Made by a program: the position numbers and the translations under genes | Part shown: piece after piece, positions 10,101 through 16,836 of the stretch | How the letters are laid out: each line of letters opens with the position of its first letter | How positions within the stretch are numbered: position 1 is the first letter of the stretch | From: Nocardia lijiangensis NBRC 108240 | Lineage (GTDB): Bacteria; Actinomycetota; Actinomycetes; Mycobacteriales; Mycobacteriaceae | DNA length: 64,000 nt | Reading direction: 5' to 3' | Assembly: GCF_001613045.1 (NCBI RefSeq) | Contig: NZ_BDBP01000002.1 | Span: forward strand, 62,001-126,000 | Notes under the pieces: model-generated | Told to the model about the DNA's origin: nothing | The model's input: only the letters and a program-made list of their open reading frames with translations | Databases searched by the model: none

Positions 10101-11163
10101 GCCGCGGTGCGTATCCGCACAGGTCGATGATGGTGACGCCCTCGTAGCCGGATTCGCGCAGCTGGTCGTCCTCGGCCTCCAGCAGACCGCCGTCGACCAC
10201 GATGATGAGCTGCACGAGACCGGCGTTCGCCGGCTGGTTACGCGAGTAGCGGACGCGGTTGGCCAGCAGCGGATGCAGACCCGCGGTGGCCTCCCGGATC
10301 GAGCCGTAGAACATGCGCTGGGTGCCGATGCCGTCCTGGGCGTCGGGATGCTGGGTGTGTGGCAGCCACTTGGTCCACTCCCACTCGCGCGCGGTGTCCG
10401 GGCCGCAGACGACGGCGACGAGCACTTGGTCCGGGCCCTGGAACATGCACAGCTGCAACAACATCGCGCGCACCATGTCGCGCGCCTCGGCGCGGTCGCC
10501 GTCCAGCGCGATGGTCGCGAAGCCCTTCACCGCGATCGCGGTCGGCAGGTCGGGCACCGTCGAGTGGGCGCGCACGAAGCGGCGCAGCGACACCGCCGCG
10601 ATCGGTTCCAGCTCCTCGACCGGGCCGGTCTCCGGCGCGACGAGCCGGGTGGCCAGGCGCTGCCCGCCGATGCCGATGCGAGCGTGGCAGAAGTCCTTGT
10701 CCCCCGCGCGGCGCTCCCACATGCGGCTGGTGCCCGCGAGCATCCAGATCAGCCCGGGCTCCGGGTGGCTCCATTCCACCGAGGAGCGTTGCTGTTTGGC
10801 GGTCTCGTCGACGTCCTTGCGCACCTGGTCCAGGTATCGCAGGTAGTCCTTGCGATCCTCGTTCGCCTCAGCGGCCTTCTGTCCCTTGCCGCCGCCCTGG
10901 CCCGCGAACATGCCGACCATCGAGAACAGCATCATGACCGGGAACATCATGCTCATCGGGTTCGACGCGATGCCGCCGCCCTGCGTGAACAGCAGCGCCA
11001 TCATGCCGACCATGCCGATGATCATCACGACGGGCATCAGCTTCATCAGCAGATTGCCCGGTGTCACCCTGGGGATTTCGGGCGGCGGCTGCAGGGTGAC
11101 CTCGCCACCCGGGGTCCGCGGCATCTCCCGACGAGCACGGCGCTGGAACCGAACGGTGCTCAT
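7120..11163 (-). CDS. eccC: EccC, FtsK/SpoIIIE-type ATPase of ESX locus A
   Basis: A 1,347-residue motor of the type VII pore, in one piece rather than split into EccCa/EccCb. The N-terminus is cytosolic, followed by two Met-rich membrane helices at about residues 32-85. Three P-loop ATPase domains follow, with lysines at about 490 (GATGSGKS), 849 (GGPQSGKS) and 1152 (GDTESGKT); the first has a Walker B segment LVLVDFKGG. The ATPases are thought to recognise WXG100 substrates and power export. The start is the ATG at 11163 (MSTVRFQRR). A longer ORF begins upstream, but its first 17 residues come from a dispersed repeat. That ATG overlaps the stop of a 26-codon leader. The Rv3446c-like gene follows with a one-base overlap. 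Confidence 0.96.
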   Translation of the reverse strand: MSTVRFQRRARREMPRTPGGEVTLQPPPEIPRVTPGNLLMKLMPVVMIIGMVGMMALLFTQGGGIASNPMSMMFPVMMLFSMVGMFAGQGGGKGQKAAEANEDRKDYLRYLDQVRKDVDETAKQQRSSVEWSHPEPGLIWMLAGTSRMWERRAGDKDFCHARIGIGGQRLATRLVAPETGPVEELEPIAAVSLRRFVRAHSTVPDLPTAIAVKGFATIALDGDRAEARDMVRAMLLQLCMFQGPDQVLVAVVCGPDTAREWEWTKWLPHTQHPDAQDGIGTQRMFYGSIREATAGLHPLLANRVRYSRNQPANAGLVQLIIVVDGGLLEAEDDQLRESGYEGVTIIDLCGYAPRLAVSRGIKMVVENGECVGRGATGNQERFALIDRISAHEAQQAARRLAPYRAATQRSSDVETEDTEVISSWAQLMSLGDIGSFNPESAWRPRYGRERLRVAFGLDAAGLPIELDIKEAAENGMGPHGLCIGATGSGKSEFLRTLVLSLLATHSPDQLNLVLVDFKGGATFLGLDGVPHVAAVITNLEDEADLVDRMKDALAGEMNRRQEVLRQAGNFANVSEYEKARAAGADLDPLPALFVVLDEFSELLTQHPDFAELFVMIGRLGRSLHVHLLLASQRLEEGKLKGLESHLSYRIGLKTFSANESRQVLGVPDAYNLPNSPGGGYLKSDSGEIQRFQASYVSGPYVGGGSQREVTQAGVAGGEIDVKARAFTAHHVDFRPIDRVPLPTQAGHEPEEHRTEEGEQISNVNMLVSRIRGHGRPAHEIWLPPLEEASSLDQLIPRSILTGEYSAVATLRAPIGIVDRPYDQRRDPLVVDLSGSRGNVAVVGGPQSGKSTALRTMIMAMSMTHTAEQVQFYCLDFGGGTLASLEGLPHVGSVASRLDEDKVRRTIAEMTTIVRQREARFRQLGIESMAEFRRLRSMDPSSSPAAAGAHDDPFGDVFLVIDGFGSIRQDFDPLEQPIMNLAVQGLSYGVHVIIALARWAEARPALKDQIGTRIELRLGDPMDSDLGRKFAALVPMGRPGRGMTPDCLHMLTGLPRIDGSADPTTLGQAVADAVATIARLTPGRHAPAARMLPEVLPREQLLHLAGNWPSQLNAGVKNMRIPLGINESELAPVYIDFNESPHFVIIGDTESGKTTLLRSIIEGIAASNSPNEARFILGDYRRTMLGLVPDGYLAGYGSTAPQFTQNMTDLAAYVAQRTPGPDVTPQQLRERSWWSGPELYVIVDDYDLVATSMGNPVSALVEHLPHARDLGFHLIVARRAGGASRAMYEATMARMKDLGSAGLIMSCPKDEGVLMGTVRPSPLPPGRGTFITRSAQGLIQLAWMPAAE

Positions 11164-11240
11164 GCCTGCGCCCCACTGACGCTCGGCTTCGGCATACGCA
11201 CCCCGAACAGGCACATGAATCGCTCACTGCGTTCGCTCAT
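11160..11240 (-). CDS. 26-residue leader ORF overlapping the eccC start (leader A)
   Basis: Open from ATG at 11240 to TGA at 11162-11160. The peptide begins MSERSERFMC and ends MPKPSVSGAQA. Its stop overlaps the eccC ATG as ATGA. The same frame recurs in leader B just upstream and in the copy at 56938-57018, with amino-acid-level conservation (MSER..ER, MC, MPKPSVS.A.A). GTGGGG near its 3' end can serve as the ribosome site for eccC. It may be a translated leader that couples ribosomes to eccC, or only the footprint of a repeat. No peptide function is known to me. Confidence 0.45.
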   Translation of the reverse strand: MSERSERFMCLFGVRMPKPSVSGAQA

Positions 11241-11317
11241 GCCTGCGCCTCGCTGACGCTCGGCTTCGGCATGCGCGAGGCGCACTGGCACATGATTCGC
11301 TCACTGCGTTCGCTCAT
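11237..11317 (-). CDS. 26-residue leader ORF, tandem copy (leader B)
   Basis: Begins MSERSERIMC, ends MPKPSVSEAQA, with TGA overlapping the ATG of leader A (ATGA). Leaders B and A therefore form a chain of overlapping mini-ORFs leading into eccC. The central residues differ from leader A (QCASR versus LFGVR), while both ends of the peptide are kept. No strong ribosome site is visible before its ATG. Function is unknown. Confidence 0.4.
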   Translation of the reverse strand: MSERSERIMCQCASRMPKPSVSEAQA

Positions 11318-11493
11318 CGGACGAGAATTCCCCCTCTTCACATGCTGCGACTTCGGGCTCAGTGTAGAGGCCGCCGCCGACATGTCGTACAGTTCGACCT
11401 GCATTCTGCTGCCCCGACGTCAGGGTCGCAAGCTCGCCCCCCAGCGCGACGGCTCAGCGGAAAATCGAGGTAGAACACCAGGTTGGGGGAAGT

Positions 11494-12960
11494 TTGACGC
11501 ACGCGCGACTTGACCACATCGACGAAGACTCCTCGCGCGGTATCGTCCGTGCGCCGGACCTGGCTCGGGTGACGATTCTGGCCAAGCACACTCAGGTGGA
11601 CATGGCGATCCCGGTCGACGTGCCGGTCGCGCTGGTCATTCCGAGCGTCGTCGACATGGTCGCTCAGCACAGCCGCACCAACGATTTCGACAACGAAGGC
11701 GAGCGCTTCGAGCCCGCCGAGTGGGTGCTTGCCAGAATCGGCCACCCGCCGTTCTCCAACTCGCTCAGCCTCGGCGAACACGGTGTGCGCGACGGCGAAC
11801 TCCTGATGCTGGAGAGCGCTTCGCACACCGCGCCGACACCGCTGTTCGACGACATCATGTACAACGTCGCGATCGCGGACACCGATCACTACCGCAGCTG
11901 GACACCGAAGACCGCGCGGATCACCGGCTCGATCCTGGCCGCTCTCACGATGATCGTCGGCTGCCTCGGCCTGTTGCTCGCGCCGGAGGAGCTACCGGAG
12001 TGGGTCAGCGGTTCGATCGCGCTATCGGTGGCGATCCTGCTCGTCGTCGCGGGCATGGTGCTGAGCCGGATGTACGGCGACACCGCGACCGCACTCGTCC
12101 TCGGTGGCTGCGCGCTGCCGGCCGCGCTCACCGCCGGAATGCTTTATGTGCCTGATCATTACGGCTGGGCGCACATCCTGCTGGGATCGGTGCTGGTGGG
12201 GGCCACCGCGATTCTGGCATGGCGCGTCACCGGCGTCGGTCTCGCGCTGTTCATCGGCGCGGCCACGCTCGCGGTATACGCGGTACCCGCCGCCTTGGTC
12301 GGGCTGCTCACCGATCAGCCGCTGAAGGCCATCGGCGCGGTGGCCGCCGCGCTCGGTCTCGCGGGTCTTTCACTGTCGCCGCGGGTTTCGATGCTGCTGG
12401 CCAAACTGCCGCTGCCGCCGGTGCCTTCGCCCGGCACCCCGATCGACCCGACCGAGGACGACCCGGACGACCACCGCGCGCTGCCCACCATGGATGCGCT
12501 GCGGGTGAAGTCGGAACGGGCCCGTATGTACCTCGCGGGTCTGGTCGCCGCGACCACGCTGGTCACCGTCGCAGGCGCGCTCACCGCCACCGACCCGGAG
12601 TCCGGTGATCCGTACTGGCAGGGCATCGCGCTGGCGCTGGTCTGCGCGGCGGTGCTGATGTTCCGCAGCCGCACCTACGCGGGCGCCGAGCAGGCTGTCG
12701 TGCTGATCGCCGGTGGCGCATCGATCGTGCTGATCATGTTGGTGGGCGCCGGTTTCGCGATGGACATGCCGCTGGCCGTCTTCGGTGCGGCGATGCTGAT
12801 CCTGGTGGCGGCGCTGATCCTGGGCATCATCATCCCGAACCAGTCGGCGACGCCGCCGATGCGCCGCGGCGTCGAGCTGCTCGAGTACGCGTTCGTCGCC
12901 GCGGTGCTGCCGCTGGTGTTCTGGGTGGCGTCGCTCTACTCCCTCGTCCGCGGGCTGTGA
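11494..12960 (+). CDS. eccD: EccD, multi-spanning membrane component of ESX locus A
   Basis: A 488-residue protein, apparently starting at TTG (11494), with GGGGGA 4 nt upstream. Residues 20-120 form the ubiquitin-like cytosolic domain of EccD (ARVTILAKHTQVDMAIPVDVPV near its start). About eleven membrane helices follow from residue 145 to the end, interrupted by a cytosolic loop rich in Pro/Asp near 310-335. EccD dimers build the central vestibule of the type VII membrane complex. The TGA overlaps the mycP GTG by 4 nt (GTGA). The gene diverges from eccC, so the locus has at least two promoters in the 11.3-11.5 kb region. Confidence 0.93.
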   Translation: MTHARLDHIDEDSSRGIVRAPDLARVTILAKHTQVDMAIPVDVPVALVIPSVVDMVAQHSRTNDFDNEGERFEPAEWVLARIGHPPFSNSLSLGEHGVRDGELLMLESASHTAPTPLFDDIMYNVAIADTDHYRSWTPKTARITGSILAALTMIVGCLGLLLAPEELPEWVSGSIALSVAILLVVAGMVLSRMYGDTATALVLGGCALPAALTAGMLYVPDHYGWAHILLGSVLVGATAILAWRVTGVGLALFIGAATLAVYAVPAALVGLLTDQPLKAIGAVAAALGLAGLSLSPRVSMLLAKLPLPPVPSPGTPIDPTEDDPDDHRALPTMDALRVKSERARMYLAGLVAATTLVTVAGALTATDPESGDPYWQGIALALVCAAVLMFRSRTYAGAEQAVVLIAGGASIVLIMLVGAGFAMDMPLAVFGAAMLILVAALILGIIIPNQSATPPMRRGVELLEYAFVAAVLPLVFWVASLYSLVRGL

Positions 12961-14366
12961 ACGCGCACTTGCGCGTTGCCGCCGTCGCGGTGACGCTCGG
13001 CCTTTCCGCGTCCTTCGGCGTCGGCTCCGGACACGGTGTCGCCCAGGCCGATCGGCCGCCCGCGGTGAATCCGGCGCTGCGACCCGCGGGCGATCCCGCG
13101 GCGCCGCCGGAGAAGACCGAACGCCCGCCGAACTCCAACTGCGCCGACATCGTGACCGGCGGCGACGGGCCGACCATCCCGGTTGCGCAGCGCGCGCTGG
13201 ATCTCGAGCACGCCTGGAAGTTCTCCAAGGGCGCAGGCCAGGTGGTGGCGGTCATCGACACCGGCGTGGCGCACCATCCGCGGCTGCCCGGCATGGAGGC
13301 GGGCGGCGATTTCGTGGCCGCGGGCGGCGACGGCACCGAAGACTGTGACGGCCACGGCACATTCGTCGCCGGGCTGATCGCGGCCTCCCAGGTCGACGGC
13401 CAGGGATTCGCCGGGGTGGCGCCCGAAGCGCGCATCATCAGCATCCGCCAGACCAGCAAGATGTATCAGCGCGAAGGCGCTTCCAGGAACAAGGGCCCCG
13501 ACGACCTGCCCGACGGCTACGGCACCCTCGCCACCATGGCGTCGGCGATCGTGCGCGCGGTGGACAAGGGCGCGACCGTCATCAACATCTCCGAGGTGTG
13601 GTGCGGCTCGTCGAACGAGGTCGACGGCTCGATCGGCGCCGCGCTGCAGTACGCGCTCGACAGCAATGTCGTCGTGGTCGCCGCCGCGGGCAACAACGAC
13701 ACCGAGCAGTGCAAGCCGGTGAACAAGGTGATCGACCCGCTCGACCCGACGTCCGATCCGTGGAGCAATGTCCAGGTCAACGTCAGCCCGGCGCGCTGGG
13801 ACGACTACGCGCTCTCGGTCGGCTCGATCGACCAGAACGGCGCACCGTCCAAGTTCACGGTGCCCGGCCCGTGGTTGAGTGTGGCCGCGACCGGCGAGAA
13901 CATGGTCTCGCTCAACCCGCGCGGCGACGGCACCGCCATCGGCGCGGTCGATCAGCGCGGACAGCAGAACCCGATCAGCGGCACCAGCTTCGCCACACCG
14001 CTGGTCTCCGGCGTCGTCGCGTTGGTGCGGGCTCGCTTCCCGGAAATGAGTGCGCGCGATGTCATCCGGCGCATTCAGGCCACCGCGCACGCGCCCGCCG
14101 AAGGCTGGAACCAGTACGTCGGCTACGGCGCGGTCGACCCGATCGCGGCGTTGACCAACGCGGTGCCCGACAAGCTGCCGCCGAAGCGGCCGACACCGCC
14201 AACGAGCGAGCAGCTCGCGGTGCCCGCGCCGCCGCCACCGCCGGACGACACCGCGCGCAACGTCGCGCTGATCGGCACCGGCATCATCGCGGCCGGGTTG
14301 ATCCTCGGCTACCTCGCGTCGTTCCCGATCCGCCGCCGCTTCGGCGTCACCTCGGAAGACATGTAA
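12957..14366 (+). CDS. mycP: Mycosin (MycP), subtilisin-like protease of ESX locus A
   Basis: A 469-residue membrane-anchored serine protease. It has an N-terminal signal sequence (residues 1-31), catalytic Asp101 (AVIDTG), His133 (DGHGTFVAG) and Ser344 (GTSFATP), and an oxyanion-region Asn in AAAGNN. A Pro-rich linker is followed by a C-terminal membrane helix (about 438-460) ending RRRF. Cys residues around 61 and 129 could form the extracytoplasmic disulfides of mycosins. MycP is needed for stability of the ESX complex and for processing some substrates. The GTG overlaps the eccD stop, so the two are coupled. Confidence 0.95.
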   Translation: MNAHLRVAAVAVTLGLSASFGVGSGHGVAQADRPPAVNPALRPAGDPAAPPEKTERPPNSNCADIVTGGDGPTIPVAQRALDLEHAWKFSKGAGQVVAVIDTGVAHHPRLPGMEAGGDFVAAGGDGTEDCDGHGTFVAGLIAASQVDGQGFAGVAPEARIISIRQTSKMYQREGASRNKGPDDLPDGYGTLATMASAIVRAVDKGATVINISEVWCGSSNEVDGSIGAALQYALDSNVVVVAAAGNNDTEQCKPVNKVIDPLDPTSDPWSNVQVNVSPARWDDYALSVGSIDQNGAPSKFTVPGPWLSVAATGENMVSLNPRGDGTAIGAVDQRGQQNPISGTSFATPLVSGVVALVRARFPEMSARDVIRRIQATAHAPAEGWNQYVGYGAVDPIAALTNAVPDKLPPKRPTPPTSEQLAVPAPPPPPDDTARNVALIGTGIIAAGLILGYLASFPIRRRFGVTSEDM

Positions 14367-14460
14367 CCGCCGTCGCCCGCGGGGCGGACGGTCTCGCGTA
14401 GTGTCTGCGAAAGTTCGCGCCGGAGGGCGTGGACTTTCCACCAGGCACGTAGGTAGTTCC

Positions 14461-15219
14461 ATGACCGATTCGCGACAACCGACCCGCAGGCAGGCGTGGG
14501 AGCGCGCCACCAATGTTCCGATGATGGCGTTGGCGGTGACCTTCCTCGGGGTGTACGCGTGGCATGTGCTCGACACGGGCGCCTCGCCGCAGCTGGACTC
14601 CTGGCTGACCGGCGTGGACGTGCTGATCTGGGCGATGTTCGCGGGGGACTTCGCGGTGCGGCTGTGGCTGTCGACGAATCGGTGGCGGTTCGTGCGGCGT
14701 CGTCCGCTGGAGTTGCTGATCGTGGTGCTGCCGCCGTTCCGGCCGCTGCGGCTGTTGCGCGCGGCGCTGCTGCTGTTGGACACGTTGAACCGCAACACCG
14801 TCACGCGGGCCCGGCTCTCGGTGTTCGTCGGCGCCAGTTCGGCGCTGATCCTGCTGCTGTGCAGCCTGGCGTTCTTCGACGCCGAGTACGGCGTGGCCGA
14901 CAGCAAGATCACCGACTTCGGCGACGCCCTGTGGTGGTCCGCGGTCTCGGTGACCACCGTCGGCTACGGCGACGTCTATCCGGTGACCACCGAGGGCCGC
15001 TTGATCTCACTGATCCTGATGACCTTCGGCATCGGCCTGATCAGCTTCGCGATCGGCACCACCACGAGCTGGGTCATCGATCAGCTGAAGACGGTGGAGG
15101 CCAGCGCCGAGCGCACCGATCGCGAGATCTCCGTCCTGCTCGACGAAGTCCGCGCGCTCCGAAACGAAGTCGCCACGCTGCGCGAAAGCACCGCGCCTCG
15201 CGAAGCCGAGCGGCGCTGA
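14461..15219 (+). CDS. Voltage-gated-type potassium channel subunit
   Basis: A 252-residue ion channel from the ATG at 14461; an upstream GTG at 14401 would add 20 residues. It shows a six-helix plan: helices near residues 20-40, 45-75 and 80-105, then S5 (LSVFVGASSALILLLCSLAFF), pore loop with selectivity filter TVGYGD (166-171), and S6 (LILMTFGIGLISFAIG). A C-terminal coiled coil (about 215-245) probably aids tetramerisation. The arginine-bearing segment RPLRLLRAALLL resembles an S4 sensor with few charges. It lies between mycP and eccB of ESX locus A, an unusual place, and could be an insertion or a functional partner that sets membrane potential. Confidence 0.88.
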   Translation: MTDSRQPTRRQAWERATNVPMMALAVTFLGVYAWHVLDTGASPQLDSWLTGVDVLIWAMFAGDFAVRLWLSTNRWRFVRRRPLELLIVVLPPFRPLRLLRAALLLLDTLNRNTVTRARLSVFVGASSALILLLCSLAFFDAEYGVADSKITDFGDALWWSAVSVTTVGYGDVYPVTTEGRLISLILMTFGIGLISFAIGTTTSWVIDQLKTVEASAERTDREISVLLDEVRALRNEVATLRESTAPREAERR

Positions 15220-15231
15220 CCTGCCTCTCGA

Positions 15232-16722
15232 CTACTTCTGTTGGTTGCCGACGGGCTTCGAAGCCGGTGACGGATCGGGCGCGACACCGTCGTGCGCGAC
15301 CATCGCCTCTTCGCGCCCGAGCGTGGGGCCGTTCGCGAGCAGACCCACGATCGGCCACGGCGCGGGCTCGGGTTTCACCCCGGCTTCGGCGTCCATGCCG
15401 AGCGCCTTCTGCGCGTCGGCGTTCTTGATGCCGTAGCGCACGCCGGTGTCGGCGACGTAGAAGAGGGAATCCTTACGCCTGCTGTCGGGTTCGATGCCGG
15501 TGGTCTGGACGAACGCACCGGTACCCGGCGGCACGTACACCGAGTCGGCGTTCGGCCCCGATCCGTCGGCCTGGGCCAGCGGGACCGCCTTCGCCTTGTC
15601 CGGCATCGGCAGCGCGACGCCGGTGATCACCGAGAGCTCGGCGGCCCTGCCGCCGTCCTTGTTGTCCGCGGCGGCCGGAATCGGTTTCCAGGAAAGGCAA
15701 CTGATCGGGCGGTCCTTGACCTCGACCACGGTCGGCTGCGCCTCCGGGTAGGTGTCCACCGCGAGCGAGCCTGCCACCGGCGCGCTCACCCGATCGGTCT
15801 GATCGATGACGGTGCTGCCAGGCGACGGACGGTGGGTGTTGCGGATGATGTCGGCGGTCAGCTGCGAGACCGGCTGCAGTCCGTCCTGCAGCACCACGTA
15901 GTCCTGGTCCGGCTCGGTGGCCACCTGCACCACGTCGCCGACGCGGTGCCCGCCGACCTGATAGCTCACGGCCGCGCCGGGATCGTTGATCTTCGGCGGA
16001 ATGATCTGCGGCACTTCGGGAATCGCGTTGAGCAGGCCCTCGCTGACGGGGCGCGGCGTGGCGCCGGTGATGCCGAGCGCGTCGGTCACCCTGCGATCGC
16101 TCATGTCCACGCGGGCGCGGGTCTCGTTGTAGACCAGGTACGCCTGCTCCTTCACCTTCACCAGCAGCGCGCGGTCGGCGGGCAGCACCGAGGCCTTCTC
16201 GCCGAGTTCGGGATCGCCTGCCAGGACGGTGGTGGTGAGGTCTTTGGAACCGTCGACCTTCATCACGTCGCAGACCGTCCAGGCCCGGCCCTTGCCGTCC
16301 TTGTCGTAGCGCAAAGCCGCTGGCGCGCCGGGGATTCCGATCAGCTGGCCGCGCGGCTTCTTGCCGAGCTCGGACTCCTTGACGATGACGGCCTTGCCCG
16401 ATTCACCGGACGCGAGGCGCGCCGAGGCCAGGTTCAGCGCCGGATGCACGACGCCGTCGATCATCACGTAGACGCCGCCGGACTCCTTGCCGATCAGCAG
16501 CACGTTCTGACCGATCTTGTCCTGCGGGCGGAGCAGCGCGAGGATGCCGCAACCGGCGAGCACCACGCAAGCCAGGACCAGACCGGCCGCGAACGCCCGG
16601 GATTGGGAGCGCATGGGATCGTGCAGCATGCGCACATCCCGGCGCACCAGCGCGTGCTCCATCCGCCGTACCAGGAAGCGGTAGCCGCTCACCTGCCAGC
16701 GAGTGGTGGGTTTTGAAGGCAT
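15232..16722 (-). CDS. eccB: EccB, membrane/periplasmic component of ESX locus A
   Basis: A 496-residue protein. Its ATG follows GGGGAGG closely. The N-terminal cytosolic segment has the EccB signature (WQVSGYRFLVRRMEHALVRR, RMLHDPMRSQ). A single membrane helix lies at about 42-63, then a large extracytoplasmic region of repeated folds (VLLIGKESGGVYVMIDG; HPALNLASARL), with a Cys pair probably forming a disulfide (around residues 154 and 344). EccB is the pore component that extends outside the membrane. The C-terminus is Pro/Lys-rich (SPASKPVGNQQK). The gene is divergent from eccE and convergent with the channel gene, 12 bp apart. Confidence 0.94.
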   Translation of the reverse strand: MPSKPTTRWQVSGYRFLVRRMEHALVRRDVRMLHDPMRSQSRAFAAGLVLACVVLAGCGILALLRPQDKIGQNVLLIGKESGGVYVMIDGVVHPALNLASARLASGESGKAVIVKESELGKKPRGQLIGIPGAPAALRYDKDGKGRAWTVCDVMKVDGSKDLTTTVLAGDPELGEKASVLPADRALLVKVKEQAYLVYNETRARVDMSDRRVTDALGITGATPRPVSEGLLNAIPEVPQIIPPKINDPGAAVSYQVGGHRVGDVVQVATEPDQDYVVLQDGLQPVSQLTADIIRNTHRPSPGSTVIDQTDRVSAPVAGSLAVDTYPEAQPTVVEVKDRPISCLSWKPIPAAADNKDGGRAAELSVITGVALPMPDKAKAVPLAQADGSGPNADSVYVPPGTGAFVQTTGIEPDSRRKDSLFYVADTGVRYGIKNADAQKALGMDAEAGVKPEPAPWPIVGLLANGPTLGREEAMVAHDGVAPDPSPASKPVGNQQK

Positions 16723-16758
16723 GGTTCCTCCCCCGAACAGTGCTCACGTTCGCGGAAC

Positions 16759-16787
16759 ACAGTACAGTTCGCTGGGACTCTTGTTCA
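16759..16787 (-). promoter_or_regulatory. Candidate eccB promoter in the eccB/eccE divergent region
   Basis: On the minus strand TGAACA (16787-16782) and TACTGT (16764-16759) are separated by 17 bp, and the eccB ATG lies about 37 nt downstream of the -10. The fit to a sigma-A-type promoter is moderate. No equally good plus-strand pair for eccE was found in the 114-bp region. Confidence 0.35.
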
Positions 16788-16836
16788 GCTCGGCCGGTGG
16801 AAACGGTCGATACCGGGTACTTTTTGGGGGACGCTG

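Larger units (their letters stand above)
11160..11317 (-). repeat. Tandem pair of a dispersed ~80-bp repeat (77-bp period)
   Basis: Two head-to-tail copies on the minus strand, each starting ATGAGCGAACGCAGTGAGCG and ending GAGCGTCAG.G.GGCGCAGGCATG. Related copies lie at 56938-57018 (intact), 22566-22630 (decayed) and 33639-33697 (diverged). On the eccC side the right end of the repeat supplies the start codon. The remaining 176 bp up to eccD hold no other gene that I can support and must contain promoters for both directions. Confidence 0.85.

Noticed and set aside
11161..11214. Longer N-terminus for EccC (MPVRGAYAEAERQ...)
   Set aside because: The extension is encoded by the dispersed repeat and recurs on the unrelated YbaB-like gene. 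The internal ATG gives the family-typical start.
6997..11256. A 1,419-codon plus-strand open frame opposite eccC, and similar long frames opposite the other ecc genes
   Set aside because: High-GC coding DNA keeps antisense frames open. These frames have His/Arg/Gly-rich nonsense composition, no ribosome sites and no recognisable domains, while the opposite strand encodes clear EccC.
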